From: Cristatella mucedo
Taxonomy: Eukaryota; Bryozoa; Phylactolaemata; Cristatellidae
Assembly: GCA_009760855.2 (NCBI GenBank)
Contig: WPIO01000008.1
Span: 124,001-188,000 of the forward strand
Reading direction: 5' to 3'
DNA: 64,000 nucleotides
Shown here one piece after another: positions 46,698 to 60,399 of the stretch (position 1 is the first letter of the stretch; each line of letters starts with the position of its first letter). A program made the translations under genes and the position numbers. Below the pieces are notes generated by a model. That model did no database searches. It was not told the origin of the DNA and saw only the letters and a list, made by a program, of their open reading frames with translations.

Positions 46698-49600
46698 CTA
46701 TTTATAAAGAACTTGCCGGTGAGTTAAAACCATTGACGGGTGAGGGCAAAATCTTTAAAAGCAAAATACACAGGCACGCTATAAACATAAATTCAACTAG
46801 ACAATGCTTAGTCATACATTATTCAGCGGACGCTCACACACCGGTTTTTGTGTTTTACCTGTGGAATTCTCAGCTTAAACTCTACCATCTTGACCTTCGG
46901 CGCATTTTCTTTGGTAATTAAACGCTTTAATCCAAATACCGTTCCTTCAGCAGCTCGCCTCATGCTGCCAAACAGCTTATCATTCCTATATGCCGTATAC
47001 CATTCGATCTCTGAAAAATTAAAACACTACTGAATAGCGATGGAAATGTAATATGAGCGACCCTATAAAGTATTCAGCTGCAACCATTACCCTGTGTCTC
47101 CCCAAGGTGATGGAAATCAGCTATATTCATACATACATACATACATATGTATGTATGTATGTATATATATATATATATATATATAATTCATTTGCATAGC
47201 GATATGTTACTGCTTTATCACTTTTGATTATACTCGTGAGATGATGCAACAAATTTTCACTTGGGCTGACAGTATATTCTTACGCAATAAAGATATAATA
47301 AATGTCCACTGTAAAAATCCTCGTCCATGGCACTCATGACCACCTGCTTTCAGTGAAGTAGCAAGGATGTTTTCATGTCGCACTACCTGACAGACATTAT
47401 TAATTTGTTCTTAATATACGGCTTCTGAAAGCTTTAAATTCTGGCGAATTATAAAGTTGAAAAAAGTAGTCGGTATGATAAGGTCAAGTGAATAGATAAT
47501 TATATAAAAATAATAGAAATAAAACTTCAAAAATTTAAATGTCAACCCAAGAAATTCGAAAAATATTAACCAGTTATGAATAAGAATTTTTCCTTATATA
47601 TAAAGAGACATTAGACATAGAATGAATTGAAATCCATTTATATGTAAAAGGGTTAAAAGATTCTTCGATTTCTCTTCTTGCTTTAAAATGTTGCCGTAGC
47701 GGGCTAAATAAAGGAACTCGGCAGAACTCACTCTTGAAAATTAAATAACGGTTGTTTTAACCTCGTAGTCAAACATCACTGCATATTTCTAGGCTATCAC
47801 ACAAATTATTACATTATATTATTATTTAAATTATTATTAATTATTACAGTTCCTATGCTAACAAAAAACTAAAATTAAATGTGCAAATTTAGAAACTAGG
47901 AAATGAATACCTAAGGAAATTGGTCAGATATTGGTAGGACAATTTTATAAATTAGTGAATTGGGATTTGCTGAGGTCGAGGCGAAACTAGATCTCGCTTG
48001 TGATACTCAAAAGTTACACTGGTTTGCAAAACGTTTGCTGAGTGCAGCTCGAATGAGCTTTGGTCTCTTCTGGCAGCTTAATTTTTGTATTATTTAAAAA
48101 AAAAATATATTGCATGAATTTCCAATATTGCAAATTAGGTGAACTGCTACCTTTCAGTGGTGGATGTAGTATTTCGTTGCGAGGCGAGCAGTGGCTGACA
48201 TTAGAGCTCCATTCTTCAGCAGCCTGGCAGCCGTCGTTTTTCCAGCAGTCACACGTCCATGAAGCATTGGAGTTCTGAGGAAACTAAAAAGTATCTATGT
48301 TGCATAATTTCTAGCAAAGCTAATCTCTACAGCCAACAGGGCACTTAGATAGCTAAACTGTTTCAAGTTCAGCCAGCGAAACTAAATCCACAGCTCAAGC
48401 TCTAATTAAAGAAACACAAACGTAAAACCTTAGGCCTTGCTGGGGTTACGGGAAATTGTAACCCCCTTGTACGATATTACTAGGTTCTTTCCGGAAAGGT
48501 ATTATAAACGTTAATGATCGCGCCATCACCGATAAACATAAAACTGTTTCCGAATAGGCATAACATTTGACCTTCTATGTTTAACTTTACATAATTTAAA
48601 TGAGCCCTCTTATTTCGCCATTAAATGACTTGTATTGGTTCCGTGGTTGCAAAAGAAGCCCGGATTGCTTTGCTAATAGTGAGCTCTGTCAAATGAGTGC
48701 TTACAAACAGTAAAATTGCAAAAGTTGCCTTTGGCCTAACTAAGGTAAAGTGTTCAATTTCAAAATATATCTATGGAAAATATCGATCTAATACCATGAC
48801 TATTTGTTAGCTAGCTTGTGCTGTCTTAACTATTAGTTAATGCATATCCGGCTAACAGAGAAATGTGCTAGACTTTCGTTGATGTATCCAAACAAATGAG
48901 GGCTGCGAATAGTAAAAACAGAGCACCATTTGCGTAGGAATAATCGATCATCGTTGATCTACATTTAGGGAAGAATGGTGCCCTACATTATTAAATTGGC
49001 ACTATTGGGACGCTCTTTTGTCCCTGCCCTAGTGGCCGGCCAGCCTGCACTAGTTATGTGATACAACTAACAGCATCTGCGTCCAAAAAGGTTTCCGTCT
49101 ACAACCTGGCGGTGCACCGACTGGCCTTGCGGCCATGCGATTGAGTGGTAAGGTACCGACGTGATTTGATTTCCTAGCTCTCTCGGCTACTCAACAATTC
49201 CAAGGATACATTGATCAAAGGCCGAGCAATTTAGGCTTCACTTCGTACCACTTTTTCTTCTCACTCAAATCCCTAAGCTTTGGCACAAAGAACCATTCGC
49301 AAATCATGCTTGAGACAGTGCTTTTCTCTTCATTTTCTATAAAAACCTGGAAATCATTATCAATTGACATCAAGATGCTCCCAGACTTGAATTCATTTAG
49401 CTAGAAGGGAAAAAGTAATTGCTCTTGCCAGTATTTTTTCCGTTGACATGAATAATCTTTGTAACCTTACGTGCTGAAATTGGGGATCTTATCACTAACC
49501 AAATGAGATGTCTCTTTTCGACGTTAGCAAAATGCATAGTGATATATTTAGTTTTTTTTTCATTTTAGATATGCTGATAAATTATTAATGTTAAGCGTGT

Positions 49601-52600
49601 TGTCCTTTAAAAGCCTCTCTCTAGTTAAATAATCTTGTAGTTGAGGTTCGTAACCAAGATTATCTATGCTAAAGTTTAACAATAGTCTTTATAAGCATTC
49701 ATTTGACTCTTAGCTCAGGAACAGTTTATTACCCGCCGGCAGTTTTTTCTAGCCCACTGACCGTTTCTACCATCATTTGGGCTTCTGCCAGCTGGTTCTC
49801 AATGGTATAGGCATAGTTCAAGGTCAGCTGATGTCTATTCCTTTACTGCTGCTCGGCAGGGCTTGAAAAGTATCGCAACTAATCAGTTCGCATTCTCCCG
49901 TTGTTACCTCCTGTTTGCATTGCTACTGAAGGGAAGAAGGGTGATTGTCTCCCGCTTCTTTCGGTTGGTCGGTTGGTGCCTTTCTTATTTGTAAGCAGGC
50001 ATGCTGCCGATTCTTCACAATCAAAATGAGCCAATTGTCTCACTGGTTTACTTCCGTGGAAGGATTTTGTTTAACTGTGCAGAGATCACTATCACGCTGG
50101 CCCGTGAAGCACGGGGATCCTTGAGCGGTGAGCGCGCGGCTACTTGGCATGTATTCCGAAGCACATTAACATTTGGAAATGGTCATCCTTAATATTGGGG
50201 AAATAGCTCACTGCTCAGCTTAGCCTTATTTGCAGACGAATTTTCAAACCTTTACCTTGTAGGCAATGTTGCTCCTCCAGTTGGTATTCTTTGCTGTTAA
50301 CTGTGATGTATTGTACGACTCACTGGCCAATGATGAAAGAATGTCTTCAAATGTTGATAAAATCCTATCGCTTAAATGAAAGGAGCATTTCTGATTTAAT
50401 AGCGAGGGTGACTGCACGCCAAGTAATTGGCTAGTAATTACATTACATCGCGTTGGATTCTGGAAGAGGTGTAATGGAAGCACCTCGTTACCCTTTAAAA
50501 GAGAGATGAACCTTGCTTAAGATAAGTGAATCCATGTCCATAAAGTTGCTCAAGACTTTGCTATAATTAGCAGCTACGACGTCCCACTGTCAAAGTAAAA
50601 GAAATTACATAACCGATTACAACTTAATGAATATTAAAAATGAGAATACACATCGTGCAAGCGATAAATGTAAGTCTAAGCAATGCAAAACAATAGGAAG
50701 TAATATTGATGCTGACTCTACAAAGCTTTTGCTGCTTCGGTAGAAGAACTTGTATTTTTGTTACCAGTTCATAACTTCGTAACAGCTCATATACTTTTTG
50801 GCTTCCTAAAGATTAAAAATCCAAAAAAATGCGATTTGTAATCTTAATTAAAGATTTCAAGGTCATTTTGCTCTTCACCATGTAGCCTCTAAATAATAAT
50901 TCCTTTTATTTCATTCCTAAACAAAATTAGGATCTTTCTACGAATTAGAAGCTAAATGGAGTGTAATGTATCTCCATCTTTAACTCCACAAAGTCATAAA
51001 GACCATGTGGGTGTTACGCAGGAGAGTTTTGTATTGGGCACTCACAGCCTAAGTGGCTTTCGGTACGCATTCGGTAGCCAACAGACTTCGTCTCACGCAA
51101 CAAAGAGAATGTGGGAAGCATAGCAGAGTCAGGAGAGCAGTTGAGGTAGTGGGTAGCATGGAAGTAGCAGCTCAGAACGGCATACTTTTAAAGGTTATAA
51201 TTTTGTATTAAAATTTTTATATTCTTATATGTTTATAAACATACAGACTCTTCTAAAGATAATGCTCCAGCTTAAAACTCGTGTCCAGTTGGCAGACTAT
51301 CTACATAACTTCGTGAATGGGAAGTAGAGAAGATGTCAAGCTGTATAACGTAACGGATTTCTGTTTGCGGTAGATCTATGGTAATTTGACAATTAAAGAT
51401 ACACAAATATATTGTATTTTTCCTCCTAAATTTACTGCGTTTTTTATTTTTGGAAATATTTAGTCTTGTTAGTAATGGATATGATAAATATCCAGAGCTA
51501 AGCAGTGAAATTGCCTTTATATTTATTTCTGGTAGATACAGCGGGAAAATACAGTAGCTTTACTCGGGAAATCTGGCTCGTACATGTCTGAACACGCCTG
51601 AAACTGACCGATGAGCTCACGGCATAGTTGTTACTCAAAATTAACTAGGTCACCCTGCTTTCCTGTCGGCGGCTGCTAAGCGAGGACGTCGTTGCAGAAG
51701 TAGAATCTGAGAGTGTAAACAACGTTGGTTCCTTTCAAAATATAAGTCTGACACAGAACTCATGCTCGACCATCAGTGACCCTTCATTCATTGTAGTATC
51801 ACAATGAAAAAAGCTACAAACGCCTATTGTGGATAATGTAATTTACCTTTTTTCTCTTTGTAGCACTAGCAGCTGTTAATCTTAACTGAGCTTTCCGATG
51901 CCTCCTATTGTTTCATTCCTAATTACTGCGCCACACTGCAAAAGCTTTTTGTCTGTTTAAGCGCTGCACATATTATTATTTATTAACAGCGCCAGATTGC
52001 GCTTCTTGCTTAGACACGTGAAATTATAGAACGAAAAAACAAGTACGTGAAATTTGACAAATTGACCTTTTTATGTGGTTGAAATAGTGACAACCCTTTG
52101 AAGGACGTAAAACCATCATAAACTAAAAAAACTAGCTCTGTGTCTGTTCTTATGTTCTGTCTGCTGCCTAGCTTAACAAAAAATGAAACCTATGCGTTTT
52201 ATAAAACAAAAACATGCAATGAAACAGAGAAATTGCTCAAGTTCCTTACCGAAATTGATTTTTCAAGGGACATAGTGCGACGCGTATTCTCAAGGAGGTC
52301 GTAAATGAATGAAACATCGTTTGCCGACATTGAATTGACTTGCGATGTATATTCCAAAAGCTGACTTAGAATATGTTCTGCTGATCTCTGTTGGCAATAC
52401 TTTTGTGATAGTTACCATGGCAAAATAGCAGAACGTGGCAAATGAATGAACTTAGTGCAATGGTCTTACGTTTGTCAATTTCTGAAACCTATCTTGCACT
52501 TCAAGTCGTTGATTAGAGCAGTTTCCATATGTTGAATTATATATAATGAATTCAGGCTGATATAAAATTCCATTATGTACACATCTTGCCGCCAGTAGCA

Positions 52601-54563
52601 TTTCCTGATTATCGTCGCAGACAGAAATGTTGATTTGTTGACCAACATCTGATTCTTGGAGCGAGAATTTAAAGGTCGGTGATCCTAATTCATACGAAGA
52701 ATACTGGCAGCCTATAACGTACATTTCTAAAAGTTTAAATCACATGTATAATAAAACTCGTGTAACTAGTGCCACGATCGGCAGCATGTAAATAGTATTC
52801 TCAATACTAAATGTCCACAAGGAATCACAAAAGCCATTTTACGTACTTCAACTTAATTTCTTAAAATTAAAATCGGTCCGTATATGCCGCATTTAATCAA
52901 TCACACGTTTACGTATTCTACAAATATGGTTCAGTTATAACTAAGCTCAATTGTGATACTTCACATTAAAGCAATTTAGCTAAAAAGTCATGAACTGTAA
53001 CGCGCATTGTCTGGCTAATAAAATTAACCTCTCTCATTAGAGGCACCTCTAGCGAAGATCTAAGACAAAGGTACTAATTGTGATAATATTAAGTTTACTT
53101 TGTTCTGCGCCATAGGAAAAACAATAATATCCATGCAGCCACTTTAAAATATCTGCGAGATCATCAATAGCCAAGGGCTAGTGGCTTGTACGATATCACG
53201 CTTGCACGAGCATACTTTGGCAAACAAGTATCGCACGCAAGCCAGCATGCTAAATCGCACGAGAAAACAGCCAGGCCCACCGTTTATTAGGTCTTCCAGC
53301 TATGAGAAAAATGCACTAAACGGCACAAATCAGGTTATCGAGCCAGGCGTAGATGAGCAACAAGGCAAATTAACGCTGGGCGTAGGGGCAGTGGACTTCG
53401 GTAAAAAAAAAACCGTTTCCGGTGGAAACTTGAGTAATGCATGGTCATTCAGCCTGCAGCGCCAAGTAGTGCTGAAATTCTATACATGACCAGATTCAAC
53501 GAAGCCAGATACTGATTGTATAAAAGAAAAGCCTGGGCAAGCCGCGACAGGCCTTGCCCGTTATTCTACCCAGGGGGAAATCCTAGTAGACGGCGGGCAT
53601 CGGCGGGGGGGGAATTCTCTCTCGAGCAGATAAGGTAAGGAGCTCCTGGAGTAGAGGACCGGTTGATGGCTCTTCTTGAAAATTCCGATCTGGACGGTCA
53701 GACGCTAGCGCCAGGAAAAAAAGTGCCGATTTTTTGCTAACTGCCACAGCATTCGTATAGTAATAACTTTTTTCCGGATGACTCGTTTTAAGTTACGTTG
53801 GTGGGACTACGAAACGTCCCTAAGTAAGCAACGCGAAACATAAAATATACGGCCTTAAGCGACGAGAGCCGAGCTCAAAGGTAGCACACTGCAAACAGTG
53901 CAGCCAGACGGACAAAAATTGTGCAAACTCTTTGCCGTCACAAATGTTCAAACCTACGACGCTCGTTTTGTGTTTTCTCGCCGAAATAAAGGTTCTCTTT
54001 AGGCTAAATTAAAGATGGCGCTGAGCACGCTCGTTGCTCAGCGTCATAAAGTGAGTCATAAAACGACAGCAGATAACAATCAGGGGACCATATAGTGACG
54101 GAGGGCAGCCACACGAATGAACTTGTCTTTCTTGATCAGTCATTCCCCAAATTAATCGAGGGCCTTCGCCCAACTACTTTAGATTGTGTCTTTTATCTTC
54201 GCTCTAGAATAACGTTGAAAATAGTACTTCAATGCTTCGCTATGCATTCCTGACCATTACTGGCATGAGTGGCGCAAGACAGTTAAAGCATGAAAACAAT
54301 GTGCTGCAACTGGGATTTACTCGCTCTCAATATTTATAGCTTTCTTTTTTGGTCTTGCAGACGTTAAGATTACTTCTGTACTCACAATCACTTGCAGTAT
54401 TATACAGTTAACATGGTACTTTTTTGATGGAGTACTGCTGAGACTGTATCAGCAAGTGTGTCTCAGCTAAACACCAGGTCTTATGTTAACTTACCAATAG
54501 GAGCAATTAGAGGACAAACATGTGTCTATCTATTTATGTATATCTATGTATGTATATCTATGC

Positions 54564-54595
<32 letters not shown>

Positions 54596-57500
54596 GTATA
54601 TATAATGTATATCTATGTATGTATGCATGTATCTACCATCGCCTGTAACAGTACAAAGTCAAACCTTCAGGTGTGTGTTAAGCATAATATTTTCCAAAAA
54701 GCTCATTCAAATTAAAAGCGACTTTAATTGTGCTTAGCTACCTATTAGCCCATGCATCCATGAGATCGTAAGAAGTAATGTCGAGTCAGAAGTGCTGTTA
54801 AGAAAGTGAGTACTCTATAAGTAGAAGATCATAACGGCTGGAAATGATGTGCCACAGTCGGCAGCAGGAGAGTTGATATCGCTCCCTACAAATTTTGGCC
54901 GTGAGTTACATATCCTAGGACAGAGGTCGGCTAACTATTTGGACTCTTAGGCCATTTTAGGACCTCAAGAAGGCACACTGGACCAGAAAAACCTCGCCCA
55001 TTCTGCCAGGTCGGCAGAGTAAGCATGGCCAGACCAACAGGCAAACAGTGGCAAAAGACTTGCAAATATACTATAAAGGTAGACGAATTCCTCCCCCAGT
55101 CAGACACTTCCGTTTCAAGTTCTAAAGATAAACGCGGGCTACAACTTGAGCTGCAACAGTAGTAATGAACGGGAACGAAACGGCGACAACTCAATTAGGC
55201 TACGGAGCCATCACTAAATAGTTAGAGGGCTGCGAGGCCAGATTGTAGCACTAGCTAGGTCTTATCTGGCCTAAAGGCCGGAGTTTGCCAACCTCTGCTC
55301 TAAGCTATTGAAGTCTATCATGTATTCACATGTGGTTGATATTGCGAGTTATTTTGGAGGACAATCTCTCGACGGTTCGGATTTTTAAAGACTCTTAGAG
55401 GAAGTCATTCTATGGCTTAAGCTAGTCAGATTTTGAGAGGTACGGAATGCTGGCAATGAGGTTCTCAGTCACGTTTCGTCTTACATGTGCTTATGCGTGC
55501 TGACACGGTGCATGCTGCCACTAACCACATTTGCATGCTGACCCTGTGCACGTCACCCCGAACCATCTTATTCATTTGTTTGCTTATCAAGCATGATTTT
55601 ACTCACCGTTCAATTGCATTTCCCTTTGCAGCAAATTTAAAGCGCCTAGAGAGAGATTAAGTTCTCGGAGGGCGCTTTATCAAGTGAATTATTATTATTA
55701 TTATTATTATTACATATACACTGGACTACCGTATTACATATAATGTTTTAAATATCCTCTTAATTATTACAGCACTATTGACGCTTAGCGGATGGGGTTA
55801 TAAGAAATTGCCAATTACTCACGCGCTCGATGTGAGTTGAAATAAACCGCAATGCTCGGTGGGCTCTCGCCGTAAAGGTTTCGTCCTATCACCGTGACCG
55901 AGTAGTTGGTAGCCGGCTCCAGCCCGCTGACAGTTGCCGTGACTGCTGCATCCGATGAGTTTACGATCGCTTTCTTGTACTCCGTCGCATCACTGGCTTT
56001 GGAAACGCGTACCTCGTATTGAAATATCCTCACATTTCGAATATTGAATGAGGGCATCTTCCAGAGTAGCTCCACTGCAGTACTCGTCGTGCTTAAGATA
56101 CTCACGTTGACCGGTGCTTCGGTAGGCCCTACAACATCAAAGCTTTGAGTGTGTGAAAAGAGTTGATACGCCACATGAACATATCTACGTACACAATGAA
56201 CCTACCTCAAATTTGATGAGTTTAACACCTAGAATCTTTCCAGAGACGTGAATCGTTCTAGATCTTGGAAAGAATGTGCTCAGTTGGGATTGCCTAGATT
56301 TTAACTGGATATTGCTTACAATGCAAACCGGAGGCCGTGGTGTGTGACGCACAAAGATGAGAAGCCACGTGCAACAGAGCGTCTCTCTGCTGTGCTGCTG
56401 CTCTGCTGTGAAATCGCTGAAGTATAATTTCTCGAAATGCGAATCATAGTTTTCTCCATCTTAATCATCAGTTGCATAGAGAGCAATAGTATCTCTCATC
56501 TAAGTGTGATTTCTTCTCGCTTGCTTTTTTATTTCGAGGCTATTCTGACACCGCACTTAATTTAGTAGCGGCAGACTGTTGAGGGTTTACATTGCTTACG
56601 TGCATTGGACCGTACCTAGAATGATGCAAAAGTTGCGTTTGCACGTTGCTTGTGAGGTCAACAACAGGGGCGGGTGGCGGGTTGAGTCAGGTCTTCCAAC
56701 CGACAAGGGCCTCTACTTTAGAGTTCATCTGAGTTAGCTCCCTACTATCAGCACAAGCTAATTTACGCTTTATAAATACTAGTGAAATATGTTTTCTATA
56801 ATATTATATTCAGCAGAGCTCTATAGCTTTACTCTCTGTCGCACCGTTGACTTTTTAATTGTGTGAAGTCGTAAATGACCAGAGCAGGTGCTATTTGAGT
56901 TATCTCCCCACTCACAAGACTAGGATAGCTTGTCTAGGTAAACATGACCAGTCTCCTACAGCAAATCGCACGGGAATGTCCGGATGCACTTGCAAGCCTC
57001 CTGGATACCACGAGGGATTTTAGGACATTTCCCCCTCCCCCCCCCGACGTTTTCCCCTCGGACATTTCTCTCCCACGGTTGACCCAAGGACATTCCCCCC
57101 CCCGGAATTACCCCCGGGGTAGGACATTTCCCCCAATAATGATTAATATATAACTATGAACACAGATATATATATATATATATATATATATTTTAATACA
57201 TGATCAAATGAAGTTTACGCTCTATTGAAATAAAATCCACTCAGTATAAGACGCTCTCGGCAGCAGCCGCGACCTCACAGCAGCCCTGGGCAGTGCTTTG
57301 ACCTTGCACTTAATGGTCTGCCGAAAAGTATGGCCGCAGCGACTGCATTTCTAATGCCTATAACGTGAGAATATGTTATGTATTATATAATATATAATAT
57401 TTATACAAGATAAGTAAACAAGACAATTTATTTCATGGCATTTCCATACGAGAGGAGAGGAAATTGCCTAACCCGGGGAGAAAACAATTTACCTCAGGGG

Positions 57501-60338
57501 GTTAATTTCGGGGCGGGGGGGATATCCGAGGAGGGAAAGTCGGGGTGGGGGTAATTTCTGTGCCCCCTCCCACGAAGCAACTTTGGGTCGTGAATGCACG
57601 TAGACCATCCAATGTATCTCTGAAATATGGCGTACCTCAGGGCTCCGTGCTTTGTCCGGTTCTTAGCACGGTTTGTACTCTCCCTCTTGCCGATGTGATT
57701 GTCAAGCACAATCTAGGCTTTCACTTCCTTGGGGATGACACTCAGCTGTACCTGTGTTTTGATTCCTCCCAGTCTTCGAGCAAGTCCAATTCTCTCAACT
57801 ACGTTGCTGCATGTATTGATGACATCCTCACATGGATGGCTGCGAATTTTCTTAAATTAAATGATGCAAAAACTTAACTACTAGTTACGGGCAAACCAAG
57901 TGAAATTCAGAAATTTCAAGGGTAACGCCTAAAACCACCTCCACCAGCATATCTGCTGCTGAATCTGCACGAAATCTAGGTGTCGTACTCCAAAGCGACC
58001 TTTAGTTAGATGACCACAGCAGCTCCTCAATCAAGTCTATCTACTATCAGCGACATAACATTGCTAAAATTCGGGATTGTTTAGATAGAGATACCACTTC
58101 TAAGTTAGTCCGAGCATTTGTGACATCCCATCTTGACTTCTGTAACTCACCTGTTGCTGGTCTACCGGCCTGTGCAATCAGGCATTTAAAACTTGCATAA
58201 AACTGTGCAGCTAGTTAAGCTAGGCTTGTCTGTCGTAACCATTGCAGTCGCCGCATCAGTCAACTTCTTACTGACCTGCACTGGCCCCCAGTCAAGCAAT
58301 GTTTCGACTTCAAGGTTTTTCGCTCATATTTAGGTCCTTTTATTTTTTGGCTACAGCTTACCTATCTGATCAACTAACCCAACAGGCTAACCATTGTACC
58401 ACCGGCTTTTTGGAATCTAACTGTTTCGCTATCAATCGTACTAACCTCAAATCCTTTGGAGACCGTGCCTTTAGTTCGTATGCTTCCAAAACCCGGAACT
58501 CACACCCGACTAACGTCGTGACATCCTCTGACTTGACCGCATTTAAAAGAAATTAAAAACGCACTTATTGATGGCAGCATTTTTTGGGTCCCTGTGATTC
58601 GTCCTTTATGTGCTTATGCATGCTAACACTCTTGCAGGCTGCCACTAACCAACTTCCATTCTGACCCTGTGCATGTAGCCCTTAACAATGTTATTCATGT
58701 TTTTTATCAAGCATGATAATTCCACTCACCATTCGATTGTGATTCCTTTCCAGCAAATGAAAGCCCCTAGAAAGAGATGAAATTTAAAGTTCTCTGAGGG
58801 TGATAGATCAAGTTGATTATTATTATTATTCAGAGGCTGTCTGTGTTAAGTAGCTGGTTTGGTCCAGTGGTTAAGTGCTCGCCCCGACCAAGGTCTGGCT
58901 GAGGTCGTGGGCTCGAGCCCCGAGGCATATCCTAAGCACCTGAATACAGATTGAGTTTTTCTAGGGCGCTATACAAATGAATTATAATATATTATAATTA
59001 TTGAATTATAACTCAACCTTAAGAATTCCTGACTCTCCAAGCTCTCGGAGGCCAGAAGGGTCCGTTTCTCGCTATGGAATACGAGGATCATTCTAATCGA
59101 GCGATTTTGAGAGAGAACGGTATTACGAAAGTGGCAGCGAGGTACAATTTGAAGAAGCTATAACAGACTGGAACACTGAATGCCTGGATCGGGAGCGGTT
59201 GGCGTCTCAGCACGATGACAAGCGAGTACCAGAAGATGGCGGCAATTCATAGCTGGTTCACAAGTTCCTTATACATTAGAAAATAGCTGGAGCCTTCAGG
59301 GATCACGGTAAGCGAAAGAACAATTACGGAGAGGTTCAACGATCAAGGTTTGCGGCCCGAGTTGCTAAGAGGAAGCCGTTACTTAGCATTTCCCACAAGC
59401 ACAGGAGGCCTCGCTTCACCTATACATACCGATACTTGACCCCTAGTTGATTGGAGCAAAGTTCTGTAGACTGACGTATCTATTTTTAACTTCTTCTCTA
59501 TTTCCCCTAGCACTAGCGAGTGTGGAGGCAAAATGAGGAAGCATTTTCAGATTTTTGTCTGCAAAATACGGTTAAATATGGTAGTGGTTGGGTAATGGTG
59601 TGAAGTTGCTTATTCACTGTTGGTGTATGGAGCTTGCACCGTATGCAGGTGATAATGAATGCAGAAAGGTAACCGAATATTTTTGAGAATTTCATGTTCC
59701 GTCAGCTCATGGCATACTTAGTTTGGACTTTATTTGATATGTGAAACGCCTGAATATAGATTAAATTCTCCTGGGGGCGGTACACATGAATTAATTATAT
59801 TATATGATTTGGACAATCGGCATGATCCGAAGCATACTGCAGGCATAGTAAATGACTTTTTGGACAACCCTATGCTCCGAGGCTGTGATCACACCTGGAT
59901 TTTGGAATGGCAGAGTCAGAGTCCTTATTAGAACCGCGTTGAATGTTTGTGGCAGGATTTGGAGCGTAAAATCGGCGAACAGGTCGCCCTTCCACGAAAT
60001 TGGAATGAATTATACGAACTTCCTCAGAAGGAACGGCAAACAATCATACCTAATGTAGCTGTCGAATTGTGTCAAATTGGTGTAATTGTCGAAGTCAATG
60101 CCAATAAGGCTCGTCACTATTATAAAAATTATGGAGGGGCAACAGGATACTAGTGTTTTTTATTAAATTTCAGTGCAATTCTTTGCAAAATAAACTGCTC
60201 TAACTAAGGGATTCTTAAGTTTATTTCAACAGTTTTAGCTTTAGAGATTAATCTTGTTCTATCTGCCTACCTGACTAAAAGGCAGGGTGCAACAATTCTA
60301 TTTACCCGGCACTGCTGAGATCAATATACATATATTCG

Positions 60339-60399
<61 letters not shown>

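Noticed and set aside
48481-48574. A second GAIN B-like exon (GNSFMFIGDGAI) in the upstream GAIN intron
   Set aside because: Similarity is weak, it runs into TAG-TAA, and the exon at 46859-47010 fits far better in sequence, length and phase.
49137-49190. A tRNA-like stretch (GCGATTGAGTGGTAAGGTAC)
   Set aside because: Only an A-box-like part is visible. There is no clear B box, anticodon stem or SINE body.
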